From Acanthochlamys bracteata (lineage: Eukaryota; Streptophyta; Magnoliopsida; Pandanales; Velloziaceae), in assembly GCA_019914995.1 (NCBI GenBank), contig CM034131.1, positions 5,240,501-5,304,500 on the forward strand: DNA of 64,000 nt, given 5' to 3'. The translations under genes were made by a program, and so were the position numbers. Positions within the stretch are counted from its first letter, which is position 1. The number at the start of each line of letters is the position of its first letter. The notes under the pieces are model-generated. The model did not search any database, had not been told where the DNA came from, and saw only the letters and a list, made by a program, of their open reading frames with translations. This document shows, in pieces, positions 11,442 to 23,182 of the stretch.

Positions 11442-12090
11442 GGTGGTGAGGCAAGAAGTCGTTCATGCTCTGGCTGATGAACTTGAGATTCCATTGAATA
11501 AACACTCGAGAAGTCAGCGGCTTTTTTCACAAGCGAATCACTAAGGGAAGACTTTTAAGGATGCCATAATCATATATGTATTCTGTAACTCTATCGAACG
11601 TGATTCAACCAAAAATAGATAGTAGAGAATAATTAGTTTAATTAAATCTAATTTTTTATGTTAATTAATGTTCTTTGCCTTAGGTGATACCCGCCGGAGT
11701 TGAATGTTAGCTACACTAGCGCTTACCAGCCACACTGTCTTTCCTGATGCAGGAGGACTGCAACATCACCTGCCGTTGATTTCTATGGTGGACTATGAGC
11801 CATGTGGCCCTTTGTCACTCAATAAGTCAGTATGGTCGAAGCTACGTTCACGTCCCCGAGAAATACAACAGGAAGAAAAAGTTCATTGCGTGTTGGATTT
11901 TCCGTCACCTAGTTTCACCCTGCCGTCGCTGTTGATCAGCTCTCTTTCTCCAATAATAACCTCATCTTTGCGGACTCGATTTAAGTGAACTCGACGCATT
12001 GAACGTTTTCGTATTCCAAATTTCACACTGGAATTTATCATTTAAACTTCAATATTGAAGAAATAAATGCTCTACCATAACGCATAAAGA
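11442..12090. other. Gene B upstream region, shared with gene D
   Basis: This is the 5' flank and presumed promoter of gene B. It aligns with 55042-57150 upstream of gene D, for example GGAGGACTGCAACATCACC...ATTTCTATGGTGGACTATG against GCAGGAGGCCTACAAGATCACC...TTCTACGGTGGACTATG. The D side is interrupted by MITEs. I could not fix a TATA box or transcription start. The plus-strand frames at 11134-11544 and 11704-11988 are shadows or chance. Confidence 0.6.
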
Positions 12091-12530
12091 AGAATACTTA
12101 TTAAATAAAAAGTTTTTAACTAAAAACTATTTTAAGATTTTTAAAAAAATAATAATGGATAATATAATAGAATTTTATGATATTATTTGTGACGTCTGTG
12201 AGCACTTGTGAAAAAATAAATTTTAAATAAAAAACATTTTTATTTTATAAAAAACTAGTTTTTTTTTTTATTTATAAAATAATAAAAATAATCAATAATA
12301 AAATTTATAATAAAATTTTTATGTTTTCAAACTTTGATAATAAATATTATGTAATATTATAAAAAATTTATTAAAAAATTTAGTACAAATTTATAATTAA
12401 AATTAAAATAAATCAAACATGTTTATAATTAGCGTACTTTAAAATTTAAAAACAATTTTATAAAATATTATATTAGTTTATGTAAAAATATAAAATTTTA
12501 TAATAAAATATTATTAAAATGCATAGTCCT
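12090..12530. mobile_element. AT-rich decayed MITE-like block
   Basis: Poly-A/T-rich block of the same composition and word order as the GCGTTT MITEs (TTTATAATAAAATTTTTATG, then TTTATTAAAAAATTTAG). Its tail (AAAATGCATAGTCCTATAGTGACTAAAAG) resembles the tail of the block at 13735-13985 (AAAATGCGTTGTGCAATAGTGTCTAAAAG), suggesting two related copies. The borders are unclear. Confidence 0.4.
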
Positions 12531-13290
12531 ATAGTGACTAAAAGTAGTCTTTTAAAAACCATTCACCTGAAAATATTATTTGGTCACCGATTAACTCACC
12601 GAATCACTTAATTGACCCAAAAAATTAAATTAGATTTATTAAATAATACTATAAATATACTATATACATTATACAATATCTACCGTAGCAGTTATTTAAA
12701 AAATTTTAAAAATATAATTATATACAATAAATATTAAATATTAATTATATTTTTTGAAATTATATATTTTATTTTTGAAGCAATAGTCTTCAAGAGTCAA
12801 ATAATAACCAAAAAGTTCAAAATATAGAAGAATTTAATATTTAAATATTACAAATTAGTTACTTTATATATAATTATGTATAATTATTTATCGTCTTATA
12901 TATATAGCAAGAATCAGCAGAGCAGAGATGGTTCGACGGTGATCAATAGAACGCGATAGCAGCAACAATGATCGACACCGGGAACGGAAAAAAAAAAAGG
13001 AATTAGCCGGTTAGAAAGATGGAGGGATAGAGACTTAATAGAAATGATTGGAAGCAGCAAAAGAGCTCAAACAGCAAACATATTTTAATGTCTTATTTTT
13101 TTATCTTTTAATAATAACATCGAATTAATTCGTTTTACCGGATCAATGAGTTACCTAAAAATTTGTCAAATCGATCCAATTTTATTGAATTTATTGCATT
13201 TCGAATTATGCTACTCCCTCAATTCGAAATCAATACCGGACATCAGATTCCGATTGAATTTTAAAACACGGTCTAAAAGCAACATCCCGT
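12530..13290. other. Intergenic, no gene seen; CCGAATC-type words at both sides
   Basis: No coding exon was recognised. At 12585-12620 (ACCGATTAACTCACCG) and 13125-13165 (TTTACCGGATCAATGAGTTA) there are words in opposite orientation. They might be the decayed ends of a DNA transposon; the match is too weak to call one. Confidence 0.35.
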
Positions 13291-14260
13291 GAATCACTAT
13301 TGAAGTGGGGGAGCTTCGCCGACTTTGTGATATTTTAGTCCGTTTTCTTTCCAACAATTTTCATTTCAAAGTATTTTGTTTCCACTAGTTTGTGTTTAGT
13401 TTATTATTCCAACGTTACGGCCCACATGGGTGGCAACGTTTATTGAGTTTTTAGGTTTTCAATTTTTGTTTCAAATGGACCTACCGAGGGAGAGGAGAAG
13501 AGTCCGAGTGATCGATAGAGAACGTAGGACGAAGGCCCTCTGCTCTGGTTCACCTTCGGATATTGTATAAGCCCCAAAAAAATAGTAATCAGGATAAATC
13601 TGACCCCTTCCTCTATTCCCACCTACATATATAGGATATTAATAAAATAATAAAATATGTTTGAATTGATATTCGTTTTTCTTCGTCAGTCGATATTTCT
13701 TCGTCAGCCAGTTTTCAATAAAAAAACTTTTGAAAAATTTTTTTTAAAAAAAAATTATTATGTTATTTCAAACAAAATAAAAATTAATAATAAAATTTTA
13801 TAATATAAATTTTATTTTTTAATAAATTATATATAATTTTATAAAATAATTATTCAAAAATACAAAATTAAAATAAAAAATAAAGTCAAACATGTTTGTA
13901 ATTACCGTACTTTAAATTAAAAGTTTTAGAAAAATATATAAATTTATATAAAACATAAATATTTAAATAAAATATTATTAAAATGCGTTGTGCAATAGTG
14001 TCTAAAAGCAACAGAATTACGTTGAAGTGGGGGCTTTGCCGACTTTGTCATATTTTAGTCCCTTTTTTTTTCGACAATTTTCATCTCAAGTATTTTGTAG
14101 TATTTTTTTTCCGACAAAAAACATTTACGGCCACGTGGTGGCAACGTTTATTGAATAGGTTTTTAGTTTTTGTTCTCAAACAAATAAAATAATAAAATAT
14201 GTTTAGCTATGATATTCGTATTTCATCGTCAGCCAATTTTTTAAATTTTTGAAAAACAAA
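13290..14260. repeat. Direct duplication flanking an AT-rich block
   Basis: The segment at 13290-13730 is repeated at 14010-14260. Both start GTTGAAGTGGGGG- or ATTGAAGTGGGGG-like, share GCCGACTTTGTNATATTTTAGTCC, CGGCCCAC-like and GGCAACGTTTATTGA, and end ATATTCGTTTTTC..CGTCAGCCA. A third, related copy lies at 57180-57430 upstream of gene D. Between the first two copies is an AT-rich MITE-like block (13735-13985). Confidence 0.65.
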
Positions 14261-14599
14261 TTATTTATTTTTAAAACTTAGGACAGCATGGAGTATTGCA
14301 TTAGTTCCGGCGGAACATGATCGCCAAAGTTTTGCCGAGATCTTCAATCATGTTGCAACTTCAAAAAATTTTATTCATAACAAATATCAAATACTTAAAG
14401 ATAATCCTAATAAATTTTGTTTAAGTGTTTAACTCAGTACTATATCAGTTAGCCAACCATCTGCTGGCTAAATGAGACCAAAATATCAGTCGACAGTCGA
14501 TGCCTAAAATAGCCCCTCAAATAGAAAGCACATTGGTAGCTAAGTAGCAAGCTGACGTGTTACTAACTTAAGAATATAGTGTTAAGAAGATATAATATT

Positions 14600-15320
14600 G
14601 AAAAAGTTAACCAAAATAAAATATATGAAGGGTCTAGTCCGTACATTAGAAAGTCTAATCCAACTCAAAAACTTAAGCCAATAGATTATGAAACTTTCTA
14701 ATATATTAACTCTTTTCTAATCTTATTTTTATTTAATTTGGGACTAATCTATTCACTTTTAACCCAACAATCTTCTTTTCAAGAGTGAGTCATTCATATT
14801 TTCTCCTCATCTGAACACCTATCGTTCACAAAGTACGTTAATCGCTCAGAATCCCAATCACTTGGCCTCGAGCACTGTCAGTGTACAATAAAAGCTAACT
14901 TTCAGATCCCAATTTGATCCGAATCTTTACTTACATCTTGCGAAAGTCCATGTGAGTCATATTGTCCTTAACTTGCTCATCGCACTACCAGTTAGAGATA
15001 TAATATGTGCCGGTCGTCTCGCTTGCGCATCGTTTGGGCAATTAAGAGCCAGCTATCAGAGTCTAATTTGCTCTGAATCCTCGCTCACACCTTACGGAAG
15101 CCTTATAGTCGCTTTGCTTTTAATCTGTTTACCCACTATCAGCGAGAGCTACAATGTGCATCGAACTTTCTACCAAACCATCGGTTCTGATATCACTGTT
15201 GAGGAAATACATTATCGGAAGAGTTAATTAAGATAAGATACCTAAAGGATCCGGTCCATATACTAAAAAATTCTATAATCTATTAGATTAAACTTTTGGG
15301 TTAGATTGGACTTTCAGAAT
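14600..15320. repeat. Inverted-repeat-ended element with internal tandem copy
   Basis: The ends at about 14640-14700 and 15255-15315 are diverged inverted repeats: CATAATCTATTGGCTTAAG, in reverse complement of the left side, against ATAATCTATTAGATTAAAC on the right. Inside, a segment from about 14894 recurs from about 15048 (GCTAACTTTCAGATCCCAAT against GCCAGCTATCAGAGTCTAAT) with a period of about 150 bp. It may be a nonautonomous DNA element. No protein was recognised. Confidence 0.45.
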
Positions 15321-15329
15321 ATTATATCA

Positions 15330-16640
15330 GTCGCCAACCATGCATCTGGCTGGCATTCTGCTGATTAACATATCTCTGAAATCAGAGAGCATTTCAGCAA
15401 CTCACGAACCATTAGAGAACCCGCTGACAACACTCGCACACATTCAACCTGACAAGTCCAGAAACCATTTTTAGAAGTTCATTTTGACAAGTTAGAGCCA
15501 TCCAATTTGCACGAAATTTTGAAGACATAGGCAAGGACATGTTAACTTCCGAACCAACAGATCCAACATGCAGTAGAAAGACAAGCAAAGAAGATTCATG
15601 AAAGATACTAAGAAAATCAGAAATCTGGACAAGAAAATATCAGCATGTTCATCCAATTTTCAGATAACTTTTACACAAGCTACAGAGGTCCATTTGCATG
15701 AAGCTTGGAAGATAAAAAGACCAACATACAGGATTTTAGGTCTAGACAACAAGTTCAACATGCATCAACAAAACTGACAACAAATCACATCAATAAATGC
15801 AGCCAGATAAGACATACATATTTCATGTCAAAAGTCTCATTCAAATTTCATTCTCTTACCAGCTGCGCTGCAGAGATCACTTCGCACCAAGTTTGCACAC
15901 TATCTTATTACAGTCAAAGTCGCACATCAGAAGTTGCAACATTAGAGTTTAGACAAGGTAAATAAAAGAAGATTCAAAGCTGAAGACGCTGATCATCGGA
16001 AGAAACACTAATTGGACCAACGACATTATCACGAGCTAAAAATTTGAATTAGAGATGGATCTCAAGAGCATTAGTTGAGCCTATCAAAGCAAGAAGAGAA
16101 AAAGAAGGAAATGTAAGACAGATTGAAGCCACAAAGTTCATGTCACTATGTCGGCTAGCACCAAAGAGGAAAAAAAAACAAACAAGATGAAAAAAGCCAA
16201 GCTGTCTACCCCCCTAATCTAGAAACTGGTCAATCAAGATTGGAGAAGAGGAAGACTGACGAAACAGAGAAATAGAAGAAAGCACATGAGTTCATTAAAA
16301 TAGCAAAGAAGTGCATAACCCATTTCAAATAAGCACAGATAAAAAATTATCTCAATTTTATTCTATATCATATTTTTCTATCCATTTTTATTTTTCAATC
16401 TTTCAATATAAATACATATATGGATAGATATTCTATAACCCTAAATAAAAAAAACTCTAAATATAAAAAAAATCTACTTTTAGTAGAGCTCTAAATAAAA
16501 AAAACCTAATTCTAAAAACATATTATAATATAACTAGAATACTAAATATATTGTTAACTTACGCCAATATTTCTCCTTAAGTTGGTATAAAAATATTATC
16601 AATGTCCAACTTGCTCAGTAAGTAATGAAAGATTATACTT
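15330..16640. other. Decayed dispersed repeats, no gene seen
   Basis: Purine-rich transposon debris. Phrases such as AACATGCATCAACAAAACTGA and AGCTGCGCTGCAGAGATCACT recur in altered form at 20425-20550, so a dispersed repeat family is present. The frame at 15705-15965 lies in this repeat and is not credible as a gene. Confidence 0.5.
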
Positions 16641-16649
16641 GAACTTTAT

Positions 16650-17250
16650 ATAGTCTAATCTGTGAGGTAGAGTCGGATCTAATTGGCCGGATCGGATCTG
16701 TTTTGTCGGATCATATCGTTTATAGTATAAGATTCAATCTGATTAGATCTGATATAGTATAAGATTGAATCCAGTCTGATTAGGTTTGGTTTTGTTTAAA
16801 ATTGAACCAAATCTGTTTCAATATGGTTTGTGTAGTCTAGTCTAAGAATGAAACAATTCTGTTTTAATCTAATCTGGTTTTAGATTGAATCAAATTTGGT
16901 TCAACCTGATTCATTGTGGTATGGTCTAAATTTTACCGAATCTGATTCAATCTAGTTTGGTCTGATTTGGTTTAATATTGAATCGAGTCTGGTACAATAT
17001 AGTTTGGTCTAATTTGGTCTTAGATTGAACTGAATCTGGCTCAATAGGTTCGGTCTGATTTGGTCTAAGATTGAACAGAACGTAGTTCAATCTAATTCGA
17101 TTGGTCTGATTTGGTATAAGATTGACCGAGTATGATTCAATTCGATTTGGTTTAAGATTGAATCGAGTCTGGTTCAATCAAATTGGATCAAGTCTATTTG
17201 GGTTGTGAGCCTGAATCGGTTCGAATCAGGAGAGTAAATTCGGTCCGGTT
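16650..17250. repeat. Minisatellite, unit about 47 bp
   Basis: Imperfect tandem array built on GGTCTGATTTGGTTTAAGAT, then TGAATCGAGTCTGGTTCAAT. Clear units start near 16957, 17004, 17052, 17104 and 17150, and more decayed units extend left to about 16650. The open minus-strand frame here (16947-17177, rich in NQT and PN) is a product of the repeat. Confidence 0.8.
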
Positions 17251-19085
17251 CGGTCGAATCGGATAGACCAAATTAGCTAGGTGCATCGGGTCAGTGAGCG
17301 GTGACGTCAGCGAATTGTTGAAGGCGACGACGGAATTGTACAAAATTAACTCTTCAGCAAACCAGCGAAACATCAGCTAGCGGACTACCTGTTGACCTTC
17401 ACCTTTTTGAGAAAACAATCTTAAGTTTAATTTTTTATTTACCTCAATTCACTCCTAACATTTTAAGTTGTTTAAGTAGGAATATGACCATACCAATATT
17501 CTAGTAGCTATCAGTTATCACCAGAATTCGCTGGTTTTCTGTTTCCTTTTTGGAAGTGTTACCAAAGTAAGAATCAAAATGATGTCTGTATTGACACCAT
17601 CTTTACCTTTTTGTTAAATAAACTATAACAGCTAAATGACTGTATAGTTATTAACGTGATATTAGTTGTGGTCTATTTTCGAGATCTAAGTTACAACCCA
17701 CTGAACAAATGACACCATTTTATATTAAAAGAGCCTTCATAATGTCTTTATAGGTACGATTTAACCATAAAAAATGTCGATATCAAGACCAACGGCATGT
17801 TAACAACTATATATGCATTTTGGTAAACTACATTTGCTGAAAAAACAAATGACGAGAGCCACTCTAACACAAAGCAGAAATCTAGTGGCTTGAGTTATAT
17901 AAAAGTAAACCTTCGTGATCAAACTTCATCGACTGCGAAATTATAAGAATTGCTACGGTAGTTTAGCCTGAAAACTATAAATTGAATTTTCAAGTTATTC
18001 TCAATTAAACATGCATGTTTGTGTTGGGATTAAATCTCTAGTGATCTAATGAAATATTCTAAATTAGTTCTTTCAGATGATCAAGATCTCTGAACAAGTA
18101 ATGGACAAAAAAAAAAAAGACTAAATAAAATACAAACATGAAATTTATGCGAAAAATTTAGATCAAGTGTGGAGAAAATCATGGAAAAGAGCTTTAAGAA
18201 TTCACGAATAATTAACAAATATTTTAATAATTGCTCAAACTTGACTACTTAGTTTATCGCTGAATGCCACAAATTAATTAATACCGTCTCAAATATCTAT
18301 CCACTTGTCTCGATACCAATGGATCTACAGAATCGCCGTTTTTGATCCAAAGGTTGCTCTAACAAAAACCCTGGATCAGTTATTATAAACATTTATTTAA
18401 AAGCATCATGTAGTTAAGAAAATTATTACTGGACCAAATTCTATTTTGCGAAAGCAATCTAACAATAACATGGCACTCTTCATATGTGCATAAGAGTCTA
18501 AAATAGCAAATACTATGCCATTCCACTCTAGGATAACTGATGCAACACATCTAATCCGAACTTTTCGCAAGAGAATAATATTTTCAATTTGCAAAACGAA
18601 TCCATTATTTTGCATGATGAGAAAACTAGTCACTGACTCACAATAGCTTAAAACCCTTTAGACGAAACATATCAGAGTTCTCACATTACCAAACTTGAAA
18701 TTACTAGATTTCCAGTAAAGCTTGATCACGGGCATGAGGAGAACCTATGTAAATAATAAGATCACCACATTGCTTGGATACATAGTGTCTAGTATATAGG
18801 GTCTAGTATTATAAACATTACCAACCAAAAACTACCTCAGAATATATAGGGTATAGTATTTTAAAAAATTTACTCTTTCCTATACGACTTGAATCCCTTC
18901 CATGTTCAAATAGTGCCGTCGCAGCAATACTTATTTCTGAGGTCAAAGTAGTACTAATTTTGTGTTAGAGAAACAAACAAAAAGCAAGTTACTAATAACA
19001 AAACTGCTGCAACTCAAATAATTTTTATAATAATTAACAATAATTAAGTCATTATGCTTTATGTAATTTTGTAATAACGAGTTTC
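17250..19085. other. Intergenic, nothing recognised
   Basis: I saw no coding exon, RNA gene or clear repeat border. GGATCGG-like words near 17220-17290 continue from the minisatellite edge. The minus-strand frame at 18406-18633 has no recognisable domain. Confidence 0.5.
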
Positions 19086-19090
19086 ATTTA

Positions 19091-19286
19091 GAGTGCATTC
19101 TTTTACACACAGAAGTTACTTCTTTTCTACTAGAAAGTCACTTCTAATTTATTTTTCATTACAAAAAAAAAATAAAAAAATCACTTCCAACTTACTTTTT
19201 AATAAAAAAATCATATCACTTTCAACAACACTATTTTTTAAAACTCATTTCTAAAAACTCATTTTCAAAGTAAAAAAGACGCACCC
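19091..19286. mobile_element. Tourist-like MITE, 196 bp
   Basis: The ends are imperfect terminal inverted repeats: GAGTGCATTCTTTTAC on the left and the reverse complement of GTAAAAAAGACGCACCC on the right. They are flanked on both sides by TTA (19088-19090 and 19287-19289), the target duplication typical of PIF/Harbinger-type MITEs. The inside is AT-rich and non-coding. Confidence 0.7.
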
Positions 19287-19289
19287 TTA

Positions 19290-20560
19290 AGTGTTTAAGC
19301 AAGTCAGCTGTACTCGCTAGCTATCTCTAGTGCTATCTAGGACCTCAAAAAAAATTATGATCAGCACTAAAATCAATTAGCTAACATTTGCGCGGATTAA
19401 TAAAACAAGAAAGTTGAAAAATCAGTCAGCTAATATACGGCTAATTAGCTCACTTCTCCAGAACAGAGAACAATGCAGCATACAGATCGGTACAAATTGA
19501 CCACCAATCCAGTTATATTGTGTCTTAAAATTTGACCTTGTGTGACCTCTATTAGGCTTTGGGCGGTTATGTTTAAGGTCTGTGTGATCACCAGTTTATG
19601 TGCGAACTCGTACGACCTCTCTGTGCAACCACATCTCTTTCAAAATGAGTTATCGATCAATTATTGATTGATATCTACCAAAAAAGCCAAAAGTTGATAG
19701 TTTTTTATGTTTTGACCATCCTTTTATATGTTTTTATTTTTATCTGTTTATGCATGGATTTTTTTTCTAGGGAAGTGTTTTTTGGTTACGGTGAGCTTGA
19801 TATTTTCGATCTCTCTTTTCCGATAGAATCTCTTTGGAGGTTTTATGAGATTTTTGTTTTTTGGTCCAATTTTTTGTACTATTCACAATTTTATGGTGAA
19901 ATTTTCTTCTCTTTTTTTCATGGACGTAGGTATTTCTCTTGAAGTTGAACCCATAAATATTATCTTCATTTATTTTTGTTATTTCTATTGTTCTTGACAT
20001 TATTTAATATTCTAGTGAATACTTTAGCTAAATTCAAAAAGGTTAATCATTAAGTATTTTATATTATGTAAATTTTTTAATTATTTACTTTGTTAAAAGT
20101 AATTTTGCTTCGGTTTCAAGTTATTTAGTGCTATAGTGCTTCCAATGCCTCTTCTGACAGACTGCAATTGAACACTACACACTAAAGCTGCCAGGTGAGA
20201 GGCTGTTGATTTTCTAAAAGAAGGCCTCTTGAAATTCACCGGAGACAACCAACATGCGATCTTCAAAGCATATTCTTAGGAAATTTATGATTTTCAATAG
20301 CAAAGTTTATGATTTTCAACCGGCATTCAGTCAGCATTTGCACAAGTTACATGCACCCATGCATCATGAAATTTGAAAGAAAAGAATACCAACGTACTGG
20401 CATTCAGATGTACACATGAAGGTAACATGCATCAACGAAATTGAGATCAAATCACATCGATAAGATGCATCTTAACAATATAGCTTTCAAGATTAAAGGA
20501 TCTCATTCCGATTTCACTTGTTACAAGCTGTGTTGCAAAGATCACTCCATGTCATATATT
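19290..20560. other. Intergenic, no gene seen
   Basis: AT-rich and T-rich DNA. The plus-strand frame at 19664-19942 is aromatic-rich because of T-rich composition and shows no domain. From 20340 a dispersed repeat related to 15650-15900 begins. Confidence 0.5.
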
Positions 20561-20689
20561 TTTAATCCATTGTGTTAAGGTGTGGGAGCAATCGGGCAAG
20601 AGAAGTGATAGGCTAGAATTTTTCACAGTTATGCTATCCTTTGTAGGAAATTACATGTTATGGTCAAGACAACTCGACTAGTCTAGGAG

Positions 20690-20900
20690 ATTGAGGTGTA
20701 GTTCCCCTTAGTGAGAGAACTCGTTTGAGACAAGCATTTGGGTGCAACGTGTCTCGGTGGTTATAGCTCTTTACAAAATACAGTAAAATCCACTAAGGTT
20801 GGAGTGATCGTCAACGTAGACTGCTTTGGCAGCTAAACCATGTAAATTCCTCATGTGCTTATACCTTTGTGTTCTTTATTTCGCATCATTTAGAACTAGC
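20690..20900 (+). mobile_element. Old copia LTR piece (SIRE-like end)
   Basis: At 20805-20853 the words GTGATCGTCAACGTAGAC and AAACCATGTAAATTCC, followed by CTTTGTGTTCTTT, resemble the conserved end of SIRE-like Ty1/copia LTRs (GTGGACGTAGGC...GAACCAC.TAAATC...GTGTTCTT). Three related pieces lie at about 29.5, 33.85 and 49.7 kb. It is a broken, old piece with no coding part attached. Confidence 0.45.
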
Positions 20901-22590
20901 ATTAAAAAGCTAATGAAGAACCTTGTAGGAAGCAACGAGCTCCAGCTAACTGCCTTTTCGTCCGACTTGCATAATAACTAACATTTTACAAAGTATAGAA
21001 AATCAAAAAAGTCAGCTGATTCAACTACTGACTCGACTCGTTTTCTAAGCAACGAAATCAACGAGCCAGCTAATCTAGATGCTGACTGCTCTCTTATCAA
21101 ACTAACAAAAAAATCAGCAAAATACTTTCAATAAATTTTTTATAATATTCTACAGAATTTATTTAATATTCTAAAAAATATAAAAAATTTTTACATAATA
21201 GAACTTTTTTATTATTTATTTTTATTATTTTTTAAAATTAAAATAGTAAAACTCGTTTATCGAAATAAAGCAAAAATAATTTTATTTTAAAAAAATTATT
21301 TCAAAAGCACTCGCGTCCGGTCAGCTGATTGAAAACTAATTTTGCTATATTTACAGGGAACTGAAATATATAGTAAACTAGCTGCTCAATCAGTCTGCCG
21401 GGTTACTTACTGACATCTCCTCAATGTCCTAAAAATATTTTTTTAAGTTTAATTTTTATTTTACAGTTCAGTTCATGGCTCTCCTCTTGAATTGTTTGGC
21501 CAGGTATTCTAACTAAAAACCATCTAACGCTGCAACTTGTGGAGTTGCAACTACCTCATAACTTGGGTGCTTTAGGTTAAAGCCCTCAAATGCTCATTAT
21601 CTAACAAACTATGTTGATCTCATCATCAAGAGAACTCTCTCTGAAGTAGGATATCCGTACAGCTATCAAAAATTGATTCGAAAGTTTGAAGTAGAATAAA
21701 CATTCCAGCAAGAAATTGTAATTAGCAAGGTATGGTTGTTATCGTTACCTAGCAGAACCGCCCTTGTCGGAAATCTTCACATTCTAATGATTACAAAAAC
21801 TAAATCTTAAGGTTTGTGCATTGTATGGACTAATACTCATTTGAGCATGCAGGAGAGTGAAGCAAGCAATGCAAGTAGAACATAGTTGGAAGGTGAAGCA
21901 TTTGGCGACAACCAACTTATGGAAGCAAGAAACATGCACCAGCAGATAGCAACAACAAAACTGCCCATTAGTTGCATACAAATAATAGATGGAAGCAACA
22001 GGGAAACGTTGACTTACTGAAGCTTAAGGTGTTATGAGGAAGCAGGTTTGGGTTGATCAACTTGGTGAAGGCATGTGCTAAACAATAACAAGCAGCAGCA
22101 AGTAACATGCAGCAAATAACAACACACAGCCAGCAACAACAACAGACAGCGAGAATGATTCACGCAAATACTAAAATTATGATTATTTAAGATCTTTGTA
22201 AATTATGACTATATAAGATCATGATTCTATTAAGAATTATAATACTTAAAGGTGTTAACATGCTTCGTTGAGGATGCAGGAATAAGAAAAACAAGATGCA
22301 AAGGTTGAGGTGTCAGCACAAAGAAGCTGGTAAACACCTAACAACAACTAAGAGAAACAATCAGTCAGCAGAAGCTAGCAGCAACAAGAAAACAAAAAGA
22401 AATCAAAGAATGAACACACTGCAACAGCGGATAGAGAGGAGCAACCATATATCAACATCAAATTGCTCAAGTCAAACTCAAGAAACTGCTGGGTGGAAGA
22501 GTGTTTGTTTTCGTTTAAAGCATGGGAGCTGTCAGAATGTGTTTTAACGCATATATAAGATTCACTAGCCAGCATGATTACGTGTTCATG
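20900..22590. other. Decayed repeats with one MITE-like block, no gene seen
   Basis: About 21115-21312 is an AT-rich block of the GCGTTT MITE type. At 22080-22160 there is a CAG/CAA-rich stretch. Frames at 21784-21981 and 22296-22575 have no domain and lie in repeat-like, CAG-rich DNA. Confidence 0.45.
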
Positions 22591-22594
22591 TTCT

Positions 22595-23182
22595 TGTTAA
22601 GAACGGGATAACTCAGAATAAATTCCAATACAGAGCCGCTCTTGGCAAGTGCAGCGGAAATACCGAGGATCTTGCGATAAAATATAACAATTGAGAAATG
22701 CATCAAAACACGACAATTACGTGGGAAAACTCTCACCAACTTGAGAGAAAAACCCACGGACGGTACAAAAAAAATTCTATTATCAATAATTGAGTTACAA
22801 CCTTCACTCCTCTCGGAAGAACAACCAATGCTCTCTTGTCGGAAGCAAAACACACTCAATTATAATAGTACAAAGAAATCTCACAAGAACACATACTATA
22901 CAATGCCCCACACGTGCACCGTTACTGTCTGCAGCACTACTGCACTAGTAGATTTCTGCAACACACACCGCAATCCTTGCACGTTGTCCTGCACTGTTGT
23001 TGCTCCTTGTCGATTGCTCTCCTTTCTTGCGGCGGCCACCCTCACCTTGCGGTTACCACCTCAAAAGAACAACATACTCTAAACCATAATTAGTCATAAC
23101 CTAATAAATAGATAGAACTAATTAAAAGATAAATGGGCTCAATAACATATAAAGTCTAATGCAAATTGTTTTTATCCTAACA
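22595..23182 (-). repeat. 3' LTR of the gag-only copia element
   Basis: 588 bp, direct repeat of 24897-25483, preceded on the minus strand by the purine tract. The other borders follow the TG...CA rule. Confidence 0.85.

Noticed and set aside
11134-11544. Plus-strand open frame of 136 codons over gene B's first exon
   Set aside because: It lies antisense to the lectin-coding exon of gene B. The similar antisense frame in gene D (54740-55102) follows from the paralogy of the sense strand. It has no domain.
16947-17177. Open frame rich in NQT and KPN
   Set aside because: It is produced by translation of the 47-bp minisatellite.
19664-19942. Plus-strand frame of 92 codons rich in Phe, Tyr and Leu
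   Set aside because: T-rich composition explains the residues. There is no start context, domain or splice partner.
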